From the NCBI GenBank assembly GCA_000708835.1, contig DF236956.1:253346-317345 (forward strand): 64,000 bases of DNA, given 5' to 3'. Positions 35,636 through 47,100 of this stretch are shown piece after piece. The translations under genes and the position numbers were made by a program. The stretch is from Klebsormidium nitens. Its lineage: Eukaryota; Streptophyta; Klebsormidiophyceae; Klebsormidiales; Klebsormidiaceae. Under the pieces are notes generated by a model. That model made no database searches and had not been told where the DNA came from. It saw nothing but the letters and a program-made list of their open reading frames with translations. Position 1 is the stretch's first letter, and every line of letters starts with the position of its first letter.

Positions 35636-37443
35636 ATGGGTAATGCATCCAGCCAGACTGGATGGTCATATCACGTCTTTCCACCTGGTAACCAGCGAGA
35701 TATATCAAGCAGTGCAGAAGGTTTTAGCTCTCTCAGCAAGATTCAAGGATCAAACGGGCCGGTGAGCGCGTGAACGTGTTATCCCCCTCGTTATTCTCTT
35801 CTGAACTCAGATCCATGGAACCAGAATTCTCTGAATCCTCTAATCTTTGGCTCATCAAGCATCCTCAATCCATGCAAGAAGGAAAAGTGCTCTGTATTCA
35901 TGGGAGTCCAATTATACCCTACCTGCTACTCCTTCTGCTTGTATCCTTGCTGGTCTTTCTGGAAACCTTTACCTTTAGTGGTTTTTTGGATCAAAAACAA
36001 CCAAAGACAACCATGCGGCTGCAGAATAGATCGCAGATTCTATCTTGGAAAGCAAGGTGGTTCCCTGAATGAAAAAGCTTTCTCTCATGCACCATTTTTG
36101 TGTCCAACAGGTCGAGAAAGGGGCAGTCTGTTGCCCTTTCTCCTTACGAGATCGAAAGTGCACAATCTGGTCTCTAGGACGGACACATTCGATTCGATCG
36201 AGTTACACGCCGCTGGTTGCTGCTCCAGGAGGTCCGGTCATCCGATCGGCTTTCGCTCAGAATGTAAGAGCAGAGTACACTTGCTGTCCTCGTGCAATTC
36301 TCGTCCTCGAGACTACTCGAAGATCGCTTGTGTAGTCGCTAGAAACTTGAAATGGATTTAACGCCTTTGGTCGCAATCGTCTGATTGATGGATATGCTAA
36401 TCTCATATGAGACTGAAGGCTACCTACTTGAGTTACTAGCAGAGATCTCCAAGGCCTTCTGGTCTACGCTGATATGATGCTTCGCGAGCTTTTCCTGATG
36501 CATTAAGCAATCCATGTCCTTGCAGTGGGTTGATCACTTGCTGGACAGCCCAATCGGATACAGGTGAGAATCCTTTCTTTTCTTAGAACTCGTGTAGCCT
36601 TTCTTTTCAGATGAGCGAAAAACTGGACTTCACTAGACCTTCTTGGCTTTCCGTTAGCTCTTTCCTTTACGTTCTCTAGCAGTAAACCTATTCAATTAGG
36701 CATCTACGCTTCTCAGGAATCAATGTTGAGTACCGGTCTCGTTCCATGTATGAACGCCTCTATGGTGCTGTCCAGCTTCGATCCGCTTCAGAAAAGCTTC
36801 ATTAAAAATGGCCACATCTTTAGCAAGTTTCTGAGGGATGATCCATCAGGTTTTGAGAAGCCTTAAAGGCGCTGTCCCTCCCTTCCCAGTTGAGGTTGCC
36901 TTTCCGAGTCACAAAGAGACTCCTCGCGCGCGTCTCTTCGTGTCCAATCGGAAGTTTCTCAGACTCTCCGGCAGCAGAACACAGAGGCCGACTTTCATAG
37001 TCTTCAAATAATTTCCTTTCAGCTAAGACAGAGAGCCAGAATGATGCATATGCAAACGTCTCAGAAGCTGCCCCTTGATTGCAGATGCACCATAATCCAC
37101 AAGAATGCCATCTACCACATGGAGGTCCAGGAGAGCCCCACCGGGGTGCCTCTCTTTGCGCTGCAGCCGGCCAACACAACCGAGCGCTTCCTCGGCACCA
37201 CACCAACGTCTCCCTGGGCCCTGCTGGCATTACGGCGCGGCGAGTTGGAGGTCATGAATGGACCGCACGTGAGTTGACCAACTCAGAACCCAAGGAATGA
37301 GAGAATCCCTCCTCTGCTGATTCTAATAAGGCACTTGATCAGCTGTTCCTTTCAGATTTCAGGCATTCAGTGGTTTCCTTCCCAATATTCCCAGCCTGGA
37401 CCCACTCATTGGATTACGTAGCGAAGTCTATAAGGACGCTTGA
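35636..37443 (+). CDS. Small FYR-domain (FYRN-FYRC) protein
   Basis: The hand-built model has five exons: 35636-35761, 36111-36263, 36526-36563, 37085-37268 and 37363-37443. All GT-AG junctions keep phase, giving 193 residues. The best evidence is the C-terminal half. SPIGYRC resembles the end of FYRN, and GVPLFAL, then RFLGTTPTSPW, then NGPHAFSGFLPNIPSL match FYRC (PxF, FxGxSPxxxW, FGL-xPxV). FYR domains occur in trithorax/MLL-type methyltransferases, plant JmjC demethylases and TBRG1-like proteins and mediate chromatin-complex contacts. No SET or JmjC domain is visible, so this looks like a stand-alone FYR protein. The first exon is the weakest part: its ATG is the nearest one that splices in phase, and further upstream exons are possible. 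An alternative acceptor at 37356 would give a different short tail. Confidence 0.58.
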
Positions 37444-37919
37444 GCCGTGTTCGTGAAAGCTGCTAGAAGGTACCTAAACCTGCAGGGTTAGCAACGAAAA
37501 GTGTCTTGTGTTGGCTCTCTCGGTTTCAAATCAGAGTCAAGCCTCTCTACGCTGCATGATCCGCTCGCTCAGTCGCCTTTCATTCGCACCATCGCCTTTG
37601 AAAACAGAGTATATCAACGAGAATACCTTTCCGAGTTGCTCATGATTAGCGACGAGAGGAAGAAAATGCCACAAAAGTAGGGGACATCAGAAACTCTTAA
37701 GTGTCTCTAATCCCAACCGACGTTTGTATCATGACGTTTTCTCCTTGCTCTTTGTGACGAGCAGACGGCAAAAACATCCTCAAGAAAATAATCGAAATTT
37801 TCGCCCGTGTACAGGCTTTTGGCTTCACGCACCCCCTGATTGCATCGCTCATTCTCGCGCGCCGTGCCGCGCCGCGGCATCTTCCAAGCCATTCTGCCTC
37901 TCAGACCCCGTCTGAGCTC
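37444..37919. other. Intergenic spacer before the Lys/Arg-rich ORF
   Basis: This 476-bp gap lies between two plus-strand genes. It presumably contains the end of the FYR transcript and the promoter or leader of the next gene; no distinct motif stands out. Confidence 0.4.
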
Positions 37920-39596
37920 ATGACCTTTCCGCCTGAAGCGCCGGATTCCGCTGCCTGCCAAACTTCCAGCGGAAGCCCCGCTGACTTTGGCGCCTTCAGC
38001 TACGACTCCCGCGAGGACCTGCCCATCAGAGAGTGGAAGGGAAAGGGCGGAAAACGGGACCGGACGGAAGGCCTCTCGGATGAAAGCGAGGAGAAAGACA
38101 CCCCGTTCGGGCAGCTGATTCGCGCGGCAGAGTTTCTGACGAACGAGGAGAAACGGTCTTCCAGCGAACCTACGGAGAGAGTGACCGCAACGGAAACAAA
38201 GCCTGGCAAGCGGAAAGCGAGAGCTGAACCGAGGGCTGAACCGGAACGGAAAGCGGAAAGGCGGCGTGACAAGAAGAAGCGCCTGTCGGATCTTGGTGAC
38301 GCAGGAAAGGGGAGCGGTTCTGCGGGCCATAGCGCCGATTGCGGGGGAGAACCGAATCCCGAGACCCACGTGGCAGAAGGTGAGATTCCGGTTGCGGGGT
38401 TTCTGGAGCGGCGGAACGAGGGGAAGCGGAAAGTGAAGCTAAGCAAGCGGGGCGAGGAAATGGCGCAACAGCTGCGGAGCCCGAAGCGCGCGCGCCGGTC
38501 GCCGGAAACCGGGGGGAGCGGAAACTCCTCCGAAACAGGTCGTGCGGCGATTCCTGGTGCTTTGCAGACGGAGTTTGCTTCTCTGAACCGAAAGGAGCGG
38601 AACCGCTTGAAGGAAGCAGCGGAAGAGCAGAAGGCAGACCCCAAAGGTGACGCAGCGGACGATTGTGAGCGGAACCCCAGCGGAAAGCGGAAGACAAGGA
38701 ATGGCGGGTTCACCCGCAGGAGGGATTCGGGCCTGGTGGGCGTTTTGGAAGCGGGCGCAAAAGGAGTGCCAGACGAAGAAACGCTGGGGGGGAAGAAGCA
38801 AATTCGGGGCTATTTGAAGCGGTTTTTGCCGGGCGGGGATGACAGCAGCTCTGCGAGAGAGACCGCACTTGTTTGCAAAGTGCAGAGACCGGTCAAAGAC
38901 GTTTCAAAACACGCGGCGAAAAAGGAGGCGGGAAGCGTATTCCCGGGCCTCGAAAGTCCCCGGAAGCTGCATCTCGACGTCGTGAACGGTGAGATCAGCG
39001 CGGTCGAGTGGGATGCAAAAGGGAACCCCAAACGGGAGAATGGTTCAATGACGAAGGGATGGGAGATGCAGAAAGGAGGGTTATCTGGAGAAGAGGCAGA
39101 GGGTTTGTTCGGATCTTCAAGAGGAAACGGATCACCTGAGGGCTGTTTTCTGGAGGAGGATGAAGCAGAAGAAGCTGTTCAGAGAGATGAGATGGAGTTT
39201 CACACGCCGGCCGGATCGGGAGCTTCGGACCAGCACGGGATGCGACCGGTGCCGCTGGGAGAGTCTGACTTTCCGGCTTCTTCAGCGGCGGAAGCGGACG
39301 GCGAGGGGCCTTTTCAGAGCATCAGAAGAGTCGCGGAAGAGTTTCGGAGACGCACTGAGCGGCCGGCTTTTGGGAGCGTGGAGAGGGGACGGGACAGCCC
39401 GGTTCGAGGTACCGACGAGGTGATTGCACCGGTGCTAGGTGCCCAGGTGTCGACCCTCGCACTTCCCATCTTTCCGGTTCCGCCGGACGGAGTCCTGACG
39501 AGTTGGACGGAACAGCACTTGGCGCTGCTGCGGCTGAGAGGCGGCAGTCGCTGGGCTCTGAAGGTGCGCGCGCTGGGTTGGTGTCTCCGGTGGTAA
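37920..39596 (+). CDS. Uncharacterised Lys/Arg/Glu-rich protein, probably nuclear
   Basis: A single open frame of 558 codons is the longest gapless one in the window. I do not recognise a family. The protein is low-complexity and highly charged, with bipartite-looking basic clusters at residues about 97-122 (AERRRDKKKR) and 187-193 (SPKRARR), suggesting nuclear import. The last ~45 codons look unlike the rest: from about 39500 another frame reads as better coding sequence and runs to a TAA at 39659-39661, ending KRPKLMSMKQATILDGKKS. A 56-bp intron (39447-39502, CAG|GTGTCG to GACGAG) would join the two frames in phase, giving 561 residues; a one-base assembly error is another explanation. The complementary strand is also open for 237 codons at 38000-38713, as expected from GC-rich codon use. 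Confidence 0.5.
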   Translation: MTFPPEAPDSAACQTSSGSPADFGAFSYDSREDLPIREWKGKGGKRDRTEGLSDESEEKDTPFGQLIRAAEFLTNEEKRSSSEPTERVTATETKPGKRKARAEPRAEPERKAERRRDKKKRLSDLGDAGKGSGSAGHSADCGGEPNPETHVAEGEIPVAGFLERRNEGKRKVKLSKRGEEMAQQLRSPKRARRSPETGGSGNSSETGRAAIPGALQTEFASLNRKERNRLKEAAEEQKADPKGDAADDCERNPSGKRKTRNGGFTRRRDSGLVGVLEAGAKGVPDEETLGGKKQIRGYLKRFLPGGDDSSSARETALVCKVQRPVKDVSKHAAKKEAGSVFPGLESPRKLHLDVVNGEISAVEWDAKGNPKRENGSMTKGWEMQKGGLSGEEAEGLFGSSRGNGSPEGCFLEEDEAEEAVQRDEMEFHTPAGSGASDQHGMRPVPLGESDFPASSAAEADGEGPFQSIRRVAEEFRRRTERPAFGSVERGRDSPVRGTDEVIAPVLGAQVSTLALPIFPVPPDGVLTSWTEQHLALLRLRGGSRWALKVRALGWCLRW

Positions 39597-39661
39597 ACGA
39601 GAAGCGTCCGAAGCTGATGAGTATGAAGCAGGCCACCATTCTGGACGGGAAAAAGAGCTAA

Positions 39662-41152
39662 GAAGGAGACAGGTGCTGAATGAAGAGAGACAATACGTGA
39701 CCGGTCAGAGTTTTTAACGGACAGGACTCGGGTAACGATGCCGGTAGCGTCTTGGCAAGTCATGTACTGGTATCAGAAGGTAATGTTGTAAGAGTATGCA
39801 AGTCTTTATCACTGTTTTTCAGAAGGTGGCAAGAATCATCTCAAGTGTCACGGGGTATTAAGAGGGCCGAGTCTTTCGACACGTTCAATCAACATGCTCA
39901 ATACATGGAGCAGTACCATTATTGCACGCTTTGCAGTTGTATAAACCGTCACATTTGTCATCTGTCAGTCACGCTCCTGCACATGTAGTATCAGATGAGC
40001 AACTTCAAAAGCTGAATTGGCCTGAGCGTATTACAAGTCACGGGCAATGGACATGACAATCAAGCCGGGAAGCTGTAAAAAGCTGAATCGATTTTTTTGT
40101 GTTACCCGCTCAATACTTTAATACTGTCAATGTGTACCTGACTGAAGTAGCTAGATGAAGTCCGGGCGGCAGGCTTATTCTTCGACCTGTCGATAAGTTT
40201 TTGGGCGAGCTAAAAGCTGTGCGTGCCTAGGTACGCGGAACTAGGTTTCTGACCCATTTGACCTTCTTTACTATCACGGACTATACATCGTGCCGAGTGG
40301 CTTTATACGGCAGGAGAATCTGAACAACATGCAAGCTCTCATATAAGCGCTTCAATATATATATAAGCGCCACATAGTATGATTGACAAGAATCGATCAT
40401 AATTGGCGCACTCAGTATGAAACGCGCATGCTCATGGAAGATTCAATCGTCTGCAACTGATCGGCTCTCATCGCCGCCTATCATAGTATCATTCAGCTCG
40501 TGGATGCAGCGGAAGGCCATGCATGGCCGGCCACATGGCCGTATTGCAAAAGTCTCGTACATATATGTACGGCTTATCATGACGTATCATTACGTATATC
40601 ACGGCGTACACATGGGCGGCAGCTACGGTGCATGATTAAGCGCATTTGTTACTAGTATCAGGTTAGCCACCACTGCACATCTCAAAACAGGCCGGACTCG
40701 AACGGCTCGACGTGGGCGCGACTGATCCGCAACGAGTGCCACCACCCTCAGTATATAGCCTTGCGTTATGTTGTATCCTATGCAATGTCGGTGTGCAACA
40801 GAAATACATGCTGGTGGGGAACCAGATTAGCTGAGGCCCCTATGTCACCGGTTTCACCAACCAATTTGCATGCAGTTAGGCTCGTTGCAAACGTTGGTTA
40901 CGTCGCATTTTCCACAAATGAAATATGCCTTGCGGCGGCAGCTCATTCATCAGTCAATACTGAAGAACCTTTCCGCAAGTTTGGGAAGTAAACGCCGGCA
41001 AGTGCGGCGTGACAATGCGCAGTGCAACCCATTACGGTGGCGAAAATGCGTGCCAAATACCTCGCACAAGACTATAAGAAGACGGAACGACGACCTGTAT
41101 CGATGATGGAGCCTCCCGCTGTCTACTTCCTCTCTTGATGATATGGTCAGCT
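39662..41152. other. Intergenic between convergent genes
   Basis: The 3' ends of the Lys/Arg-rich gene and of WDR46 face each other here. I see no gene. Two perfect short palindromes lie close together, GGCCATGCATGGCC at 40515-40528 and CGTACATATATGTACG at 40556-40571, in an AT-rich, palindrome-prone stretch. Confidence 0.5.
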
Positions 41153-44100
41153 CTACCGTTTATAGAACCGGGCTAGTGCGGACGATCTTAGCATGTCGGC
41201 GTCCGAATCCTCAACCGCACTCTCCTGCTTCCGCTTCAGCTGCTTGCTGGCAAGATCAGCAGAGACCTGCGAACAGGGTAGAACTGTGTCAGAGTGGGGT
41301 CGTGTCAGAGTGAATCTGCTTTGGACAGGTAATGAAAGCACGAAAGTGCAAAGCGGTGGAGAGGATCGGCAGACGGGAAACGGTAGGGGTTTTTGTTTCG
41401 TCCTGGGTTTTCTACGGCAAAGACGCGGCAATTGGATTTTGCAGTCCGGTCTCCTTCGACCAATCCCGTAATTAAACATCCAAGGACTCAAGTACACATC
41501 CCCCGCGCTTTCTTTTCAGGCGGGACTAAGGCACTCACCGTCGCTTTCTTGTTGTCGATGATGTTCAGCTGCTTCTTCCGGTGCTTCTTCGTGGGCTTGC
41601 TCTTCCCCTGCGGAATCGATGACAAATCACCGGTCAGAAACACAAATCTGGGCGACTATATTGAGACCGGACATCCCGCGCTGGTTCTATTTGCGCTTAA
41701 GTGAAAGGAACTGGGTACGAGGAGACATAGAACCCGTAGTTCCACTGAAGGGACAGTCAGAAGTGGTGGTGTGGGAGTACAGAATGCGCAAACATTGAAG
41801 GGACACTCAGCGATGGTAGTGGGAGAGAACGAAATGCGCAAACATTGAAGGGACACTCAGCGGTGGTGGTGAGAAAGAACAAGATGCGCGGACACATCCC
41901 AGAGGCCTCACCTTGGCCTTATTCTTGAGCGCAGCCTCCTTGCCGGCCTGCAGTGCCGCCTTCCGGTTGGCTTCCGCCTCCGCCGCAGCTTGCGCTTTCT
42001 GCAAACGGAATGCCCGGTTGAGCTTTTCTGACACATCCAAACTCCCACTTCCGAGCCTTCCAACATTCGCGCTTTGCCAACTTAGACCACCAGAAATAGA
42101 CCGTTCCCAGCAGGGCACTTCTAGTATCAAGCTTTTCTCGGCGCTTTTGTGCTGCCATGAAAGGGCGCACACAGCTGGGACGTGACAGATAGCGAATCAC
42201 ACGAAGGGAATTTCACACAGACTTTCCGATTCCGACCACAAAGCTGTAAGCCCAACGTTCTTCCTGCTGCGTAGCCAATCGTTCTAACCCCTAGAATCTC
42301 AAAAATGGTCAACAGAAGGGGACCCAAAGATGCTGAGTGGCCGCTTCCGCAATCCCTCACCGAACGGGATCAGCCGGTCTGAAATCGATCTCACACTTTT
42401 CCAGGCTTTGTAGATTCCCAAATCAAGATAGACACGAGCTTCGCTTCAGACTTCGGGCATACCCGCAACTTTTTGGACGCCTTCCACTGTTTACTAGTTT
42501 CCACTACTCTATATCATATTCCAGGTCCTACTTCGGGTCAACGATACGGAATAAGTAAAGCCCGGGACTAAGATAAGTAAAGCCCGGGACTAACCTGCAG
42601 CTCTTTCGGCGCTTTCCGCACCCCCCCGATCCAGTACGGGTCCAGCGTGATCGTCTCCGGCTGCAGCTTGTCAAGCAGCAGATGCACCTCCGCCTCCCTC
42701 CGCTGCTTCTTGGTTTCGTACGGGTTAGCGACGAAACTATCGAAGTTAGGATTACCCGCGCCGGGCACGATGATCGAGGAAAAGCCCCCCGAGTGCCCGA
42801 GCGCCAGTGCGTCTTCGAAGGGGCAGAATGCCACGTCAGCGATCGCGGAGTTGTCGAAGAGTCGGTGCGTGAGGTAGGGGGACTTGGCCTTAGTTTTGAG
42901 GGCGTCCTGAAGAAAGGCGAAAGTGTCTTACAGTTCTCAGTTCCTGGCGCGGTAGGCAGACTTATACACACGCAGAAGAAGTTGATGCCAGAAGACAATC
43001 GTTTCGCGGACAAGTCTTTTCAAACCATGATCGAGACTGCGGAATGCAAATCCACCAAAGTAAGGCGCCGTGGTCTAGACAAATCCAGGCACAAAAAGAC
43101 CGACGTCAGAATAGGCGGGAGATAATCTTCCTTTCTTACTAGACGCAATCACAATACTGAAATTGCGTGAAGATCAAACAGATAACTTCTCTACTCCTTT
43201 CTACTCGACATCGCAGCTAAAAAGGTCGACGCTGTAACTGCACAATCTCTAGCTGCAGTGCAAAGATCGAAAATAGCACCAAGTCGAGCATACGGGTAAA
43301 ACGCGCATAGGACTGGCCAGCCAAATTTCGACGACAAGATCGATGAAAGATTCAAAGGCACGACGCCAAGAAGTCTATACTTTAGTCTTGGAGCGGAGTT
43401 TACGGTGAGATGTTCAGACAGGTTTATTCAGAAACGAAGCTAACCTCCAGAATTTTAACCGCGCCGCCATGGATCACGAGGAGCCAACTCGGCGAACGTC
43501 TCCGTCAATCGAGAAAAGCTTGAAGTTTGACCTCCGGGTTAGCCGGGTTAGCCGGGACGTTTGAAAAACCTGGCAACTTTTAAGCAGGAAGGTTAAGCTA
43601 ACCTGCCAGACTTGGACCGTGCTGCCGTGGGCGACTGTGAGCAGGCCGCGCTGGCTGACGTCGAGCGCCTGCGCGGGCTGGGGGGAGAAGTAGGCGTGCA
43701 CCGGCTGGAACTTTCGGACGTCCCAAACCTTGACCTGCGGACACCAGAGTGCGGACATCAATCAGGTCGGTTCTCATCATTCAACGGGAAATGACTCTGG
43801 TCGCGAGCTTATGAAAAACAAAGAGGCAAGGGTGCAGCTTTGAAATAACCCTAGTAGAAGACGAGGAAAGAGGATAAGAGCGAAAGGAACCGAGATCGCC
43901 ATGAAAACGGAACGCAGGACATACTTCTAGTTTCTGTGTTGGACGGGGAAATCCGACCAACAGCCAATCCTGTTGACAGTGATATATCCGGCTCCGACCG
44001 CCTGAATTTCCACTTGAGCTGACAGCTGAACCGTCGCATTCCACACGCGCCCCCTTCGCAGTAATGATGGCGTTGCTTGAAGTATCCTTCATAACGTTTG

Positions 44101-47100
44101 AGGACGGGTAGACGAATCGAGGACGGGTTAACGACGGCTTCGGGTTTAGAGACCAGCGGCCGAAGGCAGGGATATGAGAAGCGTTGATTGCAGGCAAGGC
44201 CCCGCTCACCTGACCGTCGATGCCGCCCGTGACCATGTGCCGCCCCTCGACGTCGAACGCGAGCGCCGTGACAGGGCCTCGGTGGCACAGCAGCGACACC
44301 AGCGGCGTGCTCATGTTTGGGCTCCAAAAGCTGACCTGTGGGATGAGATTAGGAAGCTGTGTTACGCTTCGGGTTGAGCTACTTTTCAGGGTTCAAAAGT
44401 TTGTGGAGGCAGGTGCTGAAGTCTCGGCCTCCTGAAAGCTGCACTGCTGAACGGAAATTTTGACGTAGTAAGGTCACTTGAACAAAGAACTCGAACCAGA
44501 ATGCCAAACCGCGAGGTGCCGTGGAAATGCAGCTTTCGGTCAGTGAGTCGTAAAACGCAAAGATTCACGCATGGATTGAAAACGAACCCGACGGCTCAAA
44601 GAACGTAAGCAAAAACGATCCTTGACAAGCTTGTCTTTCCGGAAACGTACTACAATTGCAGTGCGCTGTCGTTTGAACCATCTCACAACCGCAGGAGGCC
44701 GTTTGTTGGGGCCTGGATACAATGTTATCTTGATAAGCCGCCAAAACTCATAGCCCGCTCGTCTTGAAAGGCCCCGACGTCCCCCTCCACCCAAACATCA
44801 GACAATAGCGAACGGAAAAGCAAAGAAAAGGGCGCCAAAAGCTGCGCTCTTTGCTGTCCCGTTACTTCGCACCAGCCCAACTGCGGCATTGTCCGGATAA
44901 ACGCCTAGTAGTCCGCACCACCCCAGCTTCGTCTTGTGCATCGATCGAGCGCACAGGAGACTTGTTCGTAAGGAGAACGGACGAACTAAATAGTCGCTGA
45001 AGCAAACTCTCTCTGTCCCATTACTGTGCCCCAGCCCGACTGCGGCGTTGTACGGGTTCACTCCCAGCGCACCGCACCGCCGAGCTTTGACTTGTGTTGC
45101 GCCAGTATTAATCTAGGAAATTAAAAAGTAAAGACGGAATGCAAACAAACCTCGAAAAGCTGGGAACCCTCACCGTCCCATTACTGTGCCCCAGCCCCAC
45201 TGCGGCGTTGTACGGATTTACGCCCAGCACCCCGCACCGCCCCAGCTTCGTCTTGTGCTGTGAGACGATCGCACCCGTACTCGTATCCTGATACCGCAAC
45301 ACGCCGTACTTTCCGACGCTGGCTAGGAGGAAGTGGTGATGGAGAAAGCCGAGTTTGAGGACGTCGGTGTGCTCCTGAACGAACGGGCAGACTGGGTTGA
45401 GATGGGGTTTAGATGTTGAGGATTTGGGTTTTCGAGAAGCCTGGTTTTCCACATATTTGGGTTTTCGAGAAGCCTGGTTTTCCACATATTTGGGTTAGTG
45501 AGTGATGGTGGAGGAAGCCCATTTTGAGGACGTCGGCGTGCTCACAAGCGACACTGGGGCGACGTTGTCTGCTTTGCGACGCGATGGGCTATTTTCTCGG
45601 TATTTCGACGGTAGGGGCTGACTCGTCTTGATTCCGAACGCCCGAAACGATACCTTCTTAGGGAGCCCACTTGAGAGGATTCAACGAGAGGATTGTGAAA
45701 AACCTCCGCAATCGAGTTTAAGCAGCCTGGTTCGACTCCGCTCAGATTCGATTCAGGATATTCTCGGTCCTCGCAATGGCTTGCCTCGGCGAATGTAAGG
45801 TCCGCAAATCTCGTCACACTTGCTCCTCGCTCTCTTCCTCGTTGGAAGCTCGCTCTACTCGCTCCAAAGCAACGACTGGCAGTCAAACGTCAAGCGCATG
45901 CCGCTTTGCAGTTTCGTCAGCCAGCCTTCAATTGAGCCTTCATCTGTTCTCCCATGACCGACCAAAAGTTGACTTCAATTGACGCAAAAACCTCTGGCGA
46001 TCCGCAGATTGAGCTTGATCTGCAAATACCAACACCCCGGCACAGATTCTTCACTACAATTCATAAGTTTCCCTCTGGTGTAGCTTTAGAAAGAAACGTT
46101 GATAACGGGTGTCACAAGACGTTTACCTTGAGGCAGTGCACTTCGATGCCCCGTTTGTCGTATACGTACACGTACTTCTTCTGCGCCGCCGCAAAGAAGC
46201 TCTCATTGTGCAGAAACTGCACGTCCCGCGTCGTCTCCTTGACCTGCAGCTCCGTCACCAGCTGCGCCCTCGCCCAATCCATGATCGCCAGGTGTCCCTT
46301 TCGGCCGCCCACCAGGAGGTGCCGCCCGCTGCGCGTGTAGTCTAACGAGTACGGGCCCAAATCTGCGGGAACGAAGATCCTAATTGGACTCCAATAATCT
46401 GAGAATGTCAAGAATTTGAGGCTTTGTGGGTGAAACCAATCTATCATCGCCAGGTGTCCTTTTCGGCCACCCACCAGAAGGACACACTGCGGTTGTAGTA
46501 TAAGGAGTACAGGCCGAAACCTGTGGCAAACAGGAATTTGAAGTTTTGAGATTTGAGGTTTCTGTGTCTTGAGCTTGTCGGAAGGGGGCCAATCCACGAT
46601 CGACAGGTGTCAGAATCAGATATCAGCAGCGGAGCCATGTTTGGTGGGTGTTTCAGTGAATAGGGGTCCAAGCACGAGAGTTTCAAACGGGTAAAACGAG
46701 TCAACGAAAGGTGTGCCGCCAATACAATGAACTCCGAGCTTTAACTTAAGAGCGAAAGGTGAGTGCGACCACTTTGTGGAGAGACACAGAATCTCGGATA
46801 CGAGGACCCATACTTGAACGCAAGCAAGGTCCGGAGACTCCAAGAGCAGCTGTCACCAAGAACAGCTTTCACTAAGACAAGCACCCCAGAAAGACGTGAC
46901 TTTAGCCTGTAATCAGCGTCAGTGTGGCTATGAAGCACACGTTAATCCTAGGCTGAGTTTAACGAATCTTTCACGCCTGCCCACCTGGCAATCGAAGATC
47001 GAAGATCTTTCTCTGGCTGGTTAGATCTAGGTGCGGCAGAATTGCTTCCTGCCGGTAGTTCTGGGTGCGCTCCACGCCCTCCGCCTCCAGGAAACCCGCT

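Noticed and set aside
38000-38713. 237-codon frame opposite the Lys/Arg-rich gene
   Set aside because: It is the antisense shadow of a GC-rich, charged coding sequence.
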